The position numbers and the translations under genes were made by a program. Shown here piece by piece: positions 9,199 to 17,910 of a DNA stretch of 64,000 bases. Every line of letters begins with the position of its first letter. Position 1 is the stretch's first letter. Source of the DNA: Leucobacter coleopterorum (GTDB taxonomy: Bacteria > Actinomycetota > Actinomycetes > Actinomycetales > Microbacteriaceae); contig NZ_CP049933.1 of the NCBI RefSeq assembly GCF_011382985.1, positions 372,001 to 436,000 of the forward strand. The letters run 5' to 3'. Below the pieces are notes generated by a model. That model was not told where the DNA came from. It made no database searches and saw only the letters and a program-made list of their open reading frames with translations.

Positions 9199-10848
9199 AT
9201 GAAACTCGACCTGATTGTGCGCGCGCGACAGATCCTGACGCTTGATCCCGCGAACCCGGTTGTGACCAGCATCGGCGTGATCGGCGACCGCATCGTCGGC
9301 TTCGACGCGGAACTCGACGGCTGCGAGGCCACCCGCGTTGAGGACTTCGGCGAGGCCACGGTCACGCCGGGCCTGATCGACGCCCACTGCCACACCGCTT
9401 GGTGGGGGCTCGGCCTCGCCGCGATCGACCTGAGTAAAGCGCAGGGGCTCGACGAACTCTACGCGCTGGTCGAAGCTGAGGCTCAGCGCCTGGCCGATGA
9501 GCCACACGCCTGGATACACGGCACCGGGTTTAACCAGGCACACCACGGCGGAGCTTTCCCCGATATTGCGCGCCTCGATGAGCTGACTGGCGACCGCCCG
9601 CTCTACCTGCGGCACACCTCGGGGCACGCTTCCATCACAAACACGGCGACTCTGCGGCTGGTCGGCGCGCTCGAACCCGGCTTTGAGAACCCCACGGGTG
9701 GCGTGGTTGTGCGTGATGATTCTGGCCGACCAACCGGACTCGTCGAAGAAGCCGCCCAGGGCCTTGTGCAGGCGCTGCTGCTGCCGTATGCGACCGACCG
9801 CCTGGTCGAGGCGCTGGAGGCCGCAACCTCACGCTACGCCGAACAGGGCATTACGAGTTTCTCCGAGGCTGGTGTTGGTGGCGGGTGGATCGGCCACAGC
9901 CCCGTTGAGGTCGCGGCTTACCAGGCGGCCGCCGAGCGCGGACGGCTGCACGCGCGAGCCCAGCTGATGCCCGCGCTCGACGCCCTCCACCCGCTGCGGG
10001 CGCACGCGGCCGATTTTCAGGGCGAGGGTTCGGGATCGGGCCTCGACCTCGGCATTCGTTACGGCTTTGGTGACGATCTGGTACGTTTTGGGCACGTCAA
10101 GGTGTTTCTGGACGGCTCGCTGCTCGGTGCGACGGCCGCCGTGACCGAAGATTTCTGCGGGCACCCGCGCAACACCGGCTACCTGCTCGATGAACCGGCG
10201 GTATACCGCAACCGTGTGCTGGGCGCCTATCGTGCCGGCTGGCCGCTCGCCCTCCACGCGATCGGAGACGCCGCGATTGACCTTGCGCTCGACCTGATTG
10301 AGGAGGCCCAGGAACGTTACGGGCGCATGAGCGCCCCCTGCCGCATCGAACACTTCGGCATCGCTCGGCCCGACCAGGTATCGCGCGCGGGCGCACTCGG
10401 CATCGCGGTGACCCCGCAGGCGGGGTTTATCGGGCCTATTGGCGATCAGATGGCCCAGATGGTCGGCTCGGAGCGTGCCGATTGGCTCTATCGCGGCCGA
10501 TCCGTGATCGACGCGGGGATCGTGCTCGCTGGATCCTCGGACTTGCCCGTTGCCGACAACAACCTGCGCAGAGGCATGCAGGCCGCAGTCGACCGCAAGA
10601 CCGACAGCGGTGCGGTGCTCACTGCTGGTGAGGCGATTACACGGGAGGAAGCGCTGCGTACCCACACCGAGTGGGCGGCACGAGCAACTGGCCAGCTTGC
10701 CGATAAGGGCACTCTGGAACGAGGCAAGCTGGCCGACCTCGCGGTATTTTCGGCGTCGCCGCTTGAGACAGAAAGCATTGCAGAACTCAGTATCGTTGCC
10801 ACCGTGCTCGGCGGGCAGCTGAGCTACGACACCCGCGGAAGGGACTGA
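9199..10848 (+). CDS. Amidohydrolase family 3 (YtcJ-like) metal-dependent hydrolase
   Basis: 549-residue amidohydrolase of the TIM-barrel superfamily. The first metal motif is DAHCHTAW (H-x-H) after the VTPGLI strand; later metal or catalytic residues sit in LALHAIGDAA and CRIEHFG, with Asp in AGSSDLPVA. The N-terminal beta-sandwich begins IVRARQILTLDP and closes with RGKLADLAVFSASP. Such enzymes hydrolyse amide, formamide or cyclic amide bonds. It begins three bases after the ThDP gene and ends three bases before the next hydrolase, so all are co-transcribed. Likely role: opening or deacylating an N-containing substrate; the substrate is not determinable. Confidence 0.87.
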   Translation: MKLDLIVRARQILTLDPANPVVTSIGVIGDRIVGFDAELDGCEATRVEDFGEATVTPGLIDAHCHTAWWGLGLAAIDLSKAQGLDELYALVEAEAQRLADEPHAWIHGTGFNQAHHGGAFPDIARLDELTGDRPLYLRHTSGHASITNTATLRLVGALEPGFENPTGGVVVRDDSGRPTGLVEEAAQGLVQALLLPYATDRLVEALEAATSRYAEQGITSFSEAGVGGGWIGHSPVEVAAYQAAAERGRLHARAQLMPALDALHPLRAHAADFQGEGSGSGLDLGIRYGFGDDLVRFGHVKVFLDGSLLGATAAVTEDFCGHPRNTGYLLDEPAVYRNRVLGAYRAGWPLALHAIGDAAIDLALDLIEEAQERYGRMSAPCRIEHFGIARPDQVSRAGALGIAVTPQAGFIGPIGDQMAQMVGSERADWLYRGRSVIDAGIVLAGSSDLPVADNNLRRGMQAAVDRKTDSGAVLTAGEAITREEALRTHTEWAARATGQLADKGTLERGKLADLAVFSASPLETESIAELSIVATVLGGQLSYDTRGRD

Positions 10849-10850
10849 CC

Positions 10851-12094
10851 ATGACACAGCACGACGAGAGCTTCCTGGCCGACTGGCAGATACAGGGCAC
10901 CTTCGGGGCCGTCGCTGGCACCCACGGAGTCGATCGCGAGGCCGCCACCGAAGCCGACGGTGAGCAGCGCCGCTGGTTTGCCGAGCTGCTCGAATCGCAC
11001 GGCTTCACGGTGCAGCGCGATGCGATCGGCAACCAGTTTGGGTTACTCGAACTTGTGCCCGGCGCACCCTACGTGTTGACCGGATCACACCTGGACTCGC
11101 AACCCACCGCCGGTCGCTTCGACGGGGCCTACGGTGTGATGGCGTCGGCGTACGCCTGTTTCCGGGTTGCCGAAGAGCTGCGCGCCGATCCTGCCAGCGC
11201 CCGCTTCAACCTCGCGATAGTGAACTGGTTCAACGAGGAGGGATCCCGCTTCAAGCCCTCCATGATGGGCAGCGGGGTGTTCACCGGCAAGCTGGCGTTA
11301 CAGGAAGCACTGGCAACCGAGGATCGCGACGGCGTGACCGTGGCGGAGGCGCTTGCTGCTCTTGGCGAGCGCGGTGACTTCGCGGGTCTTGAAGTTGCAT
11401 CGTACGCCGAGATTCACGTGCAGCAGGGGCGCAGCATGGAGCAGGACGGTGTGACGATCGGCCTCGTTGACGCGACCTGGGCGGCGCACAAATTTGAGTT
11501 TAAGATCACCGGAGAGCAGGCGCACAGCGGATCAACGCTGATGTCGGACCGCCGCGACGCTCTGCTGGGGCTGCGCGACTCATCGTCGCCGTGCGCGAGC
11601 TCGTCAACGAATTTGAAGAGGGAATGTTGCACTCGGCCTGTGGAGAGATCGACGTCTACCCCAACTCTCCCGTGGTGGTTGCCAGCGAGGTGAAGCTGCT
11701 GCTCGACTTCCGCTCGCCGAGCGAAGAGGTGCTGCAGGCGGCGTACACCTCGCTCATGGCGACGGTCGAAAAGGTGCGGCGTGAGGATCGTGTCGGCATC
11801 GAGATTATTGCCGAGCACAGCTGGGGGCGAAGCCCCTACTCGGAACCCGGGGTCGAACTGTCTCGGGAGGTCGCCGAGCAACTGGGCCTTAGCAGCGACC
11901 GTGTGCTGACCGTTGCCGGCCACGACTCGACGAACATGAAGGACACGGTGCCGACGGTGATGCTCTTTGTGCCGAGCGTTGACGGAGTCTCGCACAACCT
12001 CAATGAGTTCACCCGCGAGGAAGACCTGATTGATGGTCTGCACCAACTGACCGGTGTCGTGCGTCGTCTGGCTCAGGGAGCGCTTGTTCACTAA
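10851..12094 (+). CDS. M20 Zn-dependent amidohydrolase, N-carbamoylase/allantoate-amidohydrolase type (apparent frameshift near 11567)
   Basis: About 414 residues when repaired, the usual length for AllC/hydantoinase-carbamoylase (HyuC) proteins. Metal and catalytic motifs: TGSHLDSQPTAGRFDGAYG, WFNEEGSRF, EIHVQQG, and AGHDSTNM near the end; HSGSTLMSDRRDAL marks the dimerisation insert. The frames join as DALLGAARLIVAVRELVNEF if one G is added to 11567-11570. The family removes carbamoyl or acyl groups from N-substituted amino acids. As the last gene of the PucR-linked operon it supports a ureide-, hydantoin- or lactam-like substrate. Its stop overlaps that of the convergent carboxypeptidase. 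Confidence 0.85.
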
Positions 12095-13374
12095 CCGAAG
12101 ACAGCCGCCGGGTGCGTGAAGCGCCACCAGAAGTCGGGCTGTACGAGGTCAACCGTTGTCAGGATCTTTACCTGATCGTCTCCCGTGGGGGTCTTGATCT
12201 CGATTGAGCCGACGTGTGCGCCCGCCTTCTCTGCGCCGAACTCGCCCACCTCGATGCTGCGACTTGCAGCCTCACCCGGTAGCAGCACGGCCTTCGCTGA
12301 ATCAGCTGCGACGAGGGGAATCTCGGTGCCGTCAACGGTGGTCGCGACGCCAACTCGGGAGTCTTTTTTGACCACCTCAATTTGCTGAGGTAGAGCCTCG
12401 ATCGCCGCCAGCATGTCGCGCCCTGACTGCGCGCGATCCTCCTTTGAGGCCCGACCAAAAGTGACCGCGATCTTTACGAGAGGTCGCCCGAAGGCCTCGC
12501 CTTCTTGGGCCACGAGGTAGTTGAATCCGGCAGAGCTTGAGCGGCCCGTCTTCACGCCCAGGATGCCGGGCAGCTCAGTGAGAAGAGGGTTCGTGTTTTC
12601 GATCGTGCCGATGCCCCACGGCATGTCAGCCGATGGCATGCGAGTGAACTCGGCGATGGTTGGGTTCTGCAGAGCGAGGCGACCTATCTGAAGTATGTCT
12701 GCAACACTCGCGACGTTCGCTTCATCCATGCCCGTCGGCTCCACCAGGTTGACCGAGTCGAAGCCGTGACGCTGCTTCCAGTCGTTCACCGCGGCAACGA
12801 AGGTGTCGTTGTCGCCAAACACCGAGTAGGCGTATGCCGCCGCGTAGTCGTTGGCCGAGGGCAGAAAGATGAGGGTGAGCATTTGCCGCAGAGAGACCTC
12901 GGTGCCAACGGGAATCGGGTACGCGACTCCGTCGTCGGCAAGGTACCCCTGCTGCCTCGCGGCGTCGGCTTCGTTCCACACGTGGATCGGGCCGTCCGCT
13001 CCGGGCTCGAGTGGTTCCTTCTCTTGGCAAACCAGCACGGTAATTAACTTCGAGATGCTCGCGAGCGGATATGCCTGCGGATCGTTCGACCAGACCTCCT
13101 TCTGGTCGGCCCAGCCAACCGCCGTCGGCAGCGTCTGCGCGTCAACGACGGCCTGTGCCTCGGTTGCCTCGGGCCCAAAGCTCTCGTTGGCGCTCATCTC
13201 GAGTGTGACCTCGGGGCTAGGTAACGGAACACTTGCGACAGCAACTGTGTATCCCGCAACCAGAAGTACGAGTACAGAGAGGAGCACCAGTGTCGCACGC
13301 AGGCCTTTGTGCTTTGCGGGTGATGGTGCGGATGAAGAAAGAGGAGCAGTGGCGCTCGAATCCGGGAGAGTCAC
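12091..13374 (-). CDS. D-alanyl-D-alanine carboxypeptidase (peptidase S11, PBP5-like)
   Basis: 427-residue penicillin-binding protein that trims the terminal D-Ala of peptidoglycan stem peptides outside the membrane. A short N-terminal cytoplasmic stretch is followed by one membrane anchor (about residues 25-50, rich in Leu/Val). The active-site triad motifs are all present: SISK (SxxK, about residue 105), SAN (SxN) and KTG (GVKTGRS). A C-terminal beta domain completes the protein. No lipobox is seen, so it is anchored by the N-terminal helix. It stands alone between the catabolic operon and the thiolase gene. Confidence 0.9.
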   Translation of the reverse strand: MTLPDSSATAPLSSSAPSPAKHKGLRATLVLLSVLVLLVAGYTVAVASVPLPSPEVTLEMSANESFGPEATEAQAVVDAQTLPTAVGWADQKEVWSNDPQAYPLASISKLITVLVCQEKEPLEPGADGPIHVWNEADAARQQGYLADDGVAYPIPVGTEVSLRQMLTLIFLPSANDYAAAYAYSVFGDNDTFVAAVNDWKQRHGFDSVNLVEPTGMDEANVASVADILQIGRLALQNPTIAEFTRMPSADMPWGIGTIENTNPLLTELPGILGVKTGRSSSAGFNYLVAQEGEAFGRPLVKIAVTFGRASKEDRAQSGRDMLAAIEALPQQIEVVKKDSRVGVATTVDGTEIPLVAADSAKAVLLPGEAASRSIEVGEFGAEKAGAHVGSIEIKTPTGDDQVKILTTVDLVQPDFWWRFTHPAAVFG

Positions 13375-13573
13375 GGCTCCAGCCTAGGTGATTTACCTGT
13401 AGCGCCCATGAATCGGTGATTCACTTTGCACACTGAACAACGCCTGTGCCGTGCGAGGTTGGCCTGCCGCTGAACCGGGGATCAGGCACACTGTAAGAGG
13501 GGTCGTACAACGATTGCCCGATCCAGCTAGACCAGCGAAGATCTAACCCCGTCGCTCGTGAGGAGCCAAACTG

Positions 13574-14743
13574 ATGACTGCGTTGATCGCGGGTTACGCC
13601 CGCACCCCGTTCACTAGGTTCACCGGACAGCTCGCGGGGCAGCCCGCGACCGTGCTCGGCGCGCACGCCGTAAAGGCGGCGCTGCAGCGCGCGGGAGTGG
13701 CTGCTGACCAGGTCGACGCGCTGGTCGCGGGCCAGGTGTTGCAGGGTGGGGCAGGGCAGAACCCGGCGCGGCAGACCGCGGTGGGAGCAGGCATTCCGCT
13801 CAATGTGCCCGCTATCACACTGAACGCCGTGTGCCTGTCGGGCACCGAGGCGGTCTCGCAGGCCGCGCGCCTCATCAACGCCGGCGAGGCCGAGATTGTG
13901 GTCGCCGTCGGGCAGGAATCGATGTCCCTCGCCCCCCACGTGATCCCGATGCGTGCCGGTACAAAGTATGGTGCCGCGCAGTTGATCGACACGGTGGACC
14001 ACGACGGTCTTACCGACGCCTTCGAGCGCACCGCGATGGGCGCCCTCACCGAGGCAGGTAACTCCCCGCTCGGCATTACTCGCGAGCAGCAGGACGAGAT
14101 CGCCGCCGCGTCTCACCAGCGTGCGGCAACGGCGGCCGAGTTCTTTGCGGGTGAGATCGAGCCGTTCACTGTCACCTCGCGCCGTGGCGAGACCGTTGTG
14201 TCTGCGGATGACGGGATCCGCGCAGACACCACGGTCGAGTCACTTTCGAAGCTGCGTCCCGCGTTCGCAAAAGACGGCACGATCACCGCAGGTAATGCCT
14301 CACAGATTACCGATGGTGCTGCTGCGCTCGTTATTGTGAGCGAGGCCGCCGCGACGAGGCTCGGGCTGAAGCCAATCGCCCGCATTGAGGCAACCGCGCT
14401 CGTAGCTGGCCCCGATGTGCACCTGCACTCGCAGCCCGCACGCGCGATTGCCGCGGCGCTCGCAAAGACCGAAGCGGAGGCTTCTGAGCTGGTCGCTATC
14501 GAGATCAACGAGGCGTTCGCCGCCGTCGGTGCGCAATCCACGCGAGAACTCGGCGTCGATCCTGAAATCGTCAACGTGCACGGCGGAGCGATTGCTCTCG
14601 GGCACCCCATTGGCGCCTCTGGGGCGCGTATCGTCGGCACCCTGGCCCGTCAGGTCGCAGAGCTTGGTCCGGGATCGCTCGGCGCCGTCGGCATTTGCGG
14701 CGGTGGGGGTCAGGGCAGCGCCGTGGTGCTGCGCGCACTGTAG
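13574..14743 (+). CDS. Thiolase (acetyl-CoA C-acyltransferase)
   Basis: 389-residue thiolase. The acyl-accepting Cys is in LNAVCLSGTEAV, the active His in HGGAIALGHPIGASGAR, and the second Cys in ICGGGGQGSAV. These enzymes condense two acetyl-CoA or cleave 3-ketoacyl-CoA. ATG follows GAGGAG. A strong terminator hairpin lies directly downstream, and the pca IclR gene lies beyond hemQ, so it is transcribed alone; it is distinct from the pcaF thiolase at 22 kb. Likely housekeeping acetoacetyl-CoA or fatty-acid thiolase. Confidence 0.9.
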   Translation: MTALIAGYARTPFTRFTGQLAGQPATVLGAHAVKAALQRAGVAADQVDALVAGQVLQGGAGQNPARQTAVGAGIPLNVPAITLNAVCLSGTEAVSQAARLINAGEAEIVVAVGQESMSLAPHVIPMRAGTKYGAAQLIDTVDHDGLTDAFERTAMGALTEAGNSPLGITREQQDEIAAASHQRAATAAEFFAGEIEPFTVTSRRGETVVSADDGIRADTTVESLSKLRPAFAKDGTITAGNASQITDGAAALVIVSEAAATRLGLKPIARIEATALVAGPDVHLHSQPARAIAAALAKTEAEASELVAIEINEAFAAVGAQSTRELGVDPEIVNVHGGAIALGHPIGASGARIVGTLARQVAELGPGSLGAVGICGGGGQGSAVVLRAL

Positions 14744-14746
14744 TTC

Positions 14747-14785
14747 GGTGTGGGTGGGCCGTCAGTGGAGACGGACCCACCCACC
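14747..14785. terminator. Bidirectional GC-rich terminator hairpin between thiolase and hemQ
   Basis: GTGGGTGGGCCGTC pairs with GACGG-A-CCCACCCAC across a short loop (AGTGGA) with one mismatch. It lies four bases after the thiolase stop and just before the end of the convergent hemQ gene, so it can serve both. Confidence 0.7.
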
Positions 14786-14791
14786 AAACAT

Positions 14792-15525
14792 CTACTGCAG
14801 AACCTCAACGACCTCGGCGAGTTCAATGAGGCGGCCGGTGTAGAACTCCGTGTCTTCGCGCACGTGCTGCTTCACATTGACGGCACGCAGGGCGCGGTTC
14901 ATATCGACGAGGTCAACAAGTTCGTCGGACTCCATCGGGAAGATCCACTCGTAGCTGCCGAGGGCGTAGCCAGCGACGATGTTCGAGGTGACACCCTTAA
15001 ACTCGCCCGCGCGTCCAGCTGCTCCATGACGAGTCGGCTGTGGTCGGCGGGGTCAATCAGATGCCAGCTTGTGGATCGCGCGACCGGGTGAAGTGCAAGC
15101 CACTGCTTAGGTTCGACACCACTGACAAAACCGGGAACCTGATCCTTGACGAACTCAGTCTCGCGTTGCACACCGACGGTGCTCCAGACTCGGATCAGCG
15201 GCTTCAGCAGTGAGGTTCGTCGCAGCAGACGAAGTGCCCACTGCAGGTCTTCGGCGTTTGGGCCGTGTAACCACAGCATCAGGTCAGCGTCGGCGCGCAA
15301 ACCGCTGACGTCGTAGAGACCGCGCAAGGTAACGTTTTCGTCGCTCGTGAGTTCAAGGACGTCTTCGAACTCACGAACGACACCGGCAACATCGCGGCCG
15401 TCAAAGACGCTCGGATGTGAAGAGCTGACTCGAAAAACGGCGAACAGCGTGTACACGGGAGGAGTGCTGTCGTCAGTGTGTTTGGGGGCAGAGGGGAAAG
15501 TGATGGGCGTGTCGGGGATGCTCAT
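14792..15525 (-). CDS. hemQ: HemQ, coproheme decarboxylase (chlorite dismutase family; apparent frameshift near 15015)
   Basis: About 245 residues when repaired. HemQ decarboxylates coproheme III to heme b in the last step of the Gram-positive (coproporphyrin-dependent) heme pathway. Family segments are YTLFAVFRVS, DVSGLRADADLMLWLHG and YEWIFPMESDELVDLV. The supplied frame runs out of homology after MEQL; adding one base in the C pair at 15015-15016 (+ strand) restores LGRAGEFKGVTSNIVAGYALGSYEW through to EVVEVLQ and a TAG at 14792. Without repair the protein would lose the C-terminal heme-binding part. It is divergent from the pca IclR regulator gene. Confidence 0.88.
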
Positions 15526-15654
15526 ATTTCACATCTTCCTCAGCTTCACATTTTCCTGCAACGGGTTGACGGCAGTCTCAAGTGAGGGCTACGATCCCGG
15601 GATTAGTCTCAGCTGGAGGCGCAGCGACCGCCAGAGCGGAGGCCTTGCAGTAGG

Positions 15655-16416
15655 GTGACTCAAATGAGCGGTGACGGCGTACTAGAGCGAGGACTCGCCC
15701 TGCTTGGCTGCTTTTCGGCTGACGAACCCGAGCTAACAGCGGCAGATCTGGCTGCGCGCACCGGCCTGGCCTCGTCGACCCTGCATCGGCTGATCGGTAC
15801 CCTGCTTGCGAAGGGTTTGCTCGTTCGAACGCAGGGGCACTTCTACGCAGTGGGGGCGCGGCTGTGGGAACTCGGAGAGCTTTCACCCCTCTCGCTGCGT
15901 CTGCGTGAGCGCGCGATCCCGCACCTGATGCGACTGTACGAGGCGACCGGCGAGAACGTGCACCTGGGTGTACTTGACGGTGATCCTGAACGAGCCACGG
16001 TGCTGCACGTCAGCAGGGTGACCGGTCACCGTTCTATCCCCACCGTGAGTCGCGCTGGTGGTAGGGAACCGTTGCACGCGACCGGTGTGGGAAAGGCGCT
16101 CCTTGCCACCCGAGATGAGGAGTGGCTGCACAGGTATTTCTCGACGCCGCGCGAGCGGGAGACCGTTAACACCATCGTGGGGGAGCCGGAGCTTCGTGGA
16201 GACCTGCAGCGCACAAATGCCCGCGGCTACGCGCTGACGCGAGAAGAGATGACGCTGGGCAACATATCGGTGGCTGCGGCGCTCGCTCCCATTCAGGGAC
16301 TGCCACCCGTTGCCCTTGGTGTGGTGGTGCATATTGATCGGGCCGACGAGCGTGTGCTCGCGAGAATGGTGCAGCAGACGGCGCGGGACATGTTTATTGC
16401 CGTGCGCGAGGCCTAG
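15655..16416 (+). CDS. IclR-family transcriptional regulator, likely of pcaHG operon
   Basis: 253 residues. N-terminal winged helix (about residues 8-65: LERGLALLGCFSADEPELTA, then the recognition helix in GLASSTLHRLIGTL), and a C-terminal IclR effector domain with VSRAGGREPLHATGVGKALL. GTG at 15655 is the longest start; ATG at 15664 is equally possible. It lies directly upstream of pcaH in the same direction, and a perfect 15-bp palindrome occupies the gap, so it probably controls the pca genes in response to protocatechuate or a pathway intermediate. It is one of three IclR genes in this block. Confidence 0.85.
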   Translation: MTQMSGDGVLERGLALLGCFSADEPELTAADLAARTGLASSTLHRLIGTLLAKGLLVRTQGHFYAVGARLWELGELSPLSLRLRERAIPHLMRLYEATGENVHLGVLDGDPERATVLHVSRVTGHRSIPTVSRAGGREPLHATGVGKALLATRDEEWLHRYFSTPRERETVNTIVGEPELRGDLQRTNARGYALTREEMTLGNISVAAALAPIQGLPPVALGVVVHIDRADERVLARMVQQTARDMFIAVREA

Positions 16417-16427
16417 GCATCGCCTAC

Positions 16428-16442
16428 TCCCACTGAGTGGGA
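16428..16442. promoter_or_regulatory. Palindromic operator candidate upstream of pcaH
   Basis: TCCCACT-G-AGTGGGA is a perfect 7+1+7 palindrome 11 bases after the IclR stop and 68 bases before pcaH. Size and symmetry fit IclR-type operators; the adjacent IclR protein is the natural ligand. Binding itself is inferred. Confidence 0.55.
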
Positions 16443-16510
16443 ATTCATGAGGGATTGCGGAGGCATCGCTGCCAACCTGTAGGTCTGCCCGATCTCGAAG
16501 GAGAGCCTCG

Positions 16511-17332
16511 ATGACCCCTCAACCACGCCAGGCGGCGGCACCCGAATCGCTGCTTGCTTCGCCCGACCAGGTGTCGCAGTCGCAGATCAATGCTGAGACA
16601 GCTGCGTTGCACAGTGAGTACGCGCAGCGCGTTGCCGGCGGCGAGCAACTGCCCCGCACGATGCACAACTTTCCGCCGTACCGCTCGAGCTTGCTGCGGC
16701 ACCCCACCAAAAACCTGAAGCTGGTGGATCCCGAAACCATCGAGCTGTGGTCACCCGCTTACGGGCAGCGCGACGTTGCAGCGATCGAGTCCGATCTCAC
16801 GCTGCAGCACAGCGGTGAGCCGCTCGGCGAGCGCATCACGGTGACGGGCCGACTGCTCGACTCGTGGGGCCGCCCGCAGCGCAACCAGCTCATCGAGATC
16901 TGGCAGGCCAACTCTGCCGGGCGCTACATTCACCAGCGGGATCAGCACCCAGCACCGCTCGACCCGAACTTTACAGGCGCGGGTCGTGCTATCACCGATG
17001 ACAACGGTGAGTACACCTTTACCTCGATCAAGCCGGGACCCTACCCCTGGAAAAATCACGTCAATGCCTGGCGGCCCGCCCACATTCACTTCTCGGTGTT
17101 TGGTCCGTCGTTCACACAGCGCATCGTGACCCAGATGTACTTCCCTGGCGATCCGCTGTTCCCGCTCGACCCGATCTACAACACGATTCGGGATCAGCGT
17201 GACCGCGACCGGCTCGTCGGTGTGTATGACCACGACCTGACGGTTCCCGAATTCTCGATGGGCTACCGCTTCGATATTGTGCTCGACGGACCCAACGCCA
17301 CCTGGTTTGAGCCCGAAGAAGGGGATCACTAA
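16511..17332 (+). CDS. pcaH: Protocatechuate 3,4-dioxygenase beta subunit
   Basis: 273 residues. With PcaG it cleaves protocatechuate between the two hydroxyls to 3-carboxy-cis,cis-muconate using non-heme Fe(III). All four iron ligands can be placed: Tyr139 (SAGRYIHQ), Tyr178 (GPYPWKN), His191 and His193 (RPAHIHFS), with the same spacing as Tyr408/Tyr447/His460/His462 of the Pseudomonas enzyme. The N-terminal 30 residues are a poorly conserved extension. The start follows AAGGAGAG. The stop overlaps the pcaG start in TAATG. First gene of a pcaHGBDC operon. Confidence 0.96.
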   Translation: MTPQPRQAAAPESLLASPDQVSQSQINAETAALHSEYAQRVAGGEQLPRTMHNFPPYRSSLLRHPTKNLKLVDPETIELWSPAYGQRDVAAIESDLTLQHSGEPLGERITVTGRLLDSWGRPQRNQLIEIWQANSAGRYIHQRDQHPAPLDPNFTGAGRAITDDNGEYTFTSIKPGPYPWKNHVNAWRPAHIHFSVFGPSFTQRIVTQMYFPGDPLFPLDPIYNTIRDQRDRDRLVGVYDHDLTVPEFSMGYRFDIVLDGPNATWFEPEEGDH

Positions 17333-17910
17333 TGACAAAGCACACACTTGCTGGCGTGCCAGCGAAGACGCACGAGGCCACACCCGGCCAAACCGTTGGT
17401 CCGTTCTTCGCCTATGGCACGACGTTTCCGAAAAAGCACGAGGTTGCCTTTCCACACTCGCCCGGGGCCATCGTGCTGAGCGGAACGGTGTATGACGGCG
17501 CTGGCAACCCGATCCCTGACTCGATGATTGAGATCTTCGCGGCCGATTCCGACGGCAGCGTGTCACGGGCCCGCGGCACGTTCAAGCGCGATGATCACAC
17601 CTTTACCGGCTTTGGTCGCGCATTCACGAGCGATGAGGGGCACTACGAATTCTGGACTCGCAACCCCGGGTCGGTTGACGGTGAGGCACCTTTCTTCGCC
17701 GCAATCGTCTACGCGCGAGGGCTGCCAGACAAACTTCACACCCGTATCTATCTGCCGGAGAACGACGAACTGCTGAGTGCAGATTCGCTGCTTTCCTCGC
17801 TCACGGCCGACGAGCGCGCTACGCTCGTTGCAACCCGAACGCCCGAGGGTTATCTCAGCCACGACATTTACCTGCAGGGTGAGAAAGAGACTGTGTTCCT
17901 TGCCTACTGA
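17332..17910 (+). CDS. pcaG: Protocatechuate 3,4-dioxygenase alpha subunit
   Basis: 192-residue partner of PcaH, with the shared beta-sandwich dioxygenase fold but no iron ligands, as is usual for alpha chains. Family segments: TPGQTVGPFFAYG, VYDGAGNPIPDSMIEI, GFGRAFTSDEGHYEF and PDKLHTRIYLPEN. It begins one base into the pcaH stop and overlaps the probable pcaB start by 11 bases, so dioxygenase and cycloisomerase are translated together. Confidence 0.95.
   Translation: MTKHTLAGVPAKTHEATPGQTVGPFFAYGTTFPKKHEVAFPHSPGAIVLSGTVYDGAGNPIPDSMIEIFAADSDGSVSRARGTFKRDDHTFTGFGRAFTSDEGHYEFWTRNPGSVDGEAPFFAAIVYARGLPDKLHTRIYLPENDELLSADSLLSSLTADERATLVATRTPEGYLSHDIYLQGEKETVFLAY

Noticed and set aside
8469..9395. 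308-residue open frame on the minus strand
   Set aside because: Shadow of the ThDP enzyme and amidohydrolase genes; Arg/Ser-rich composition without any motif.
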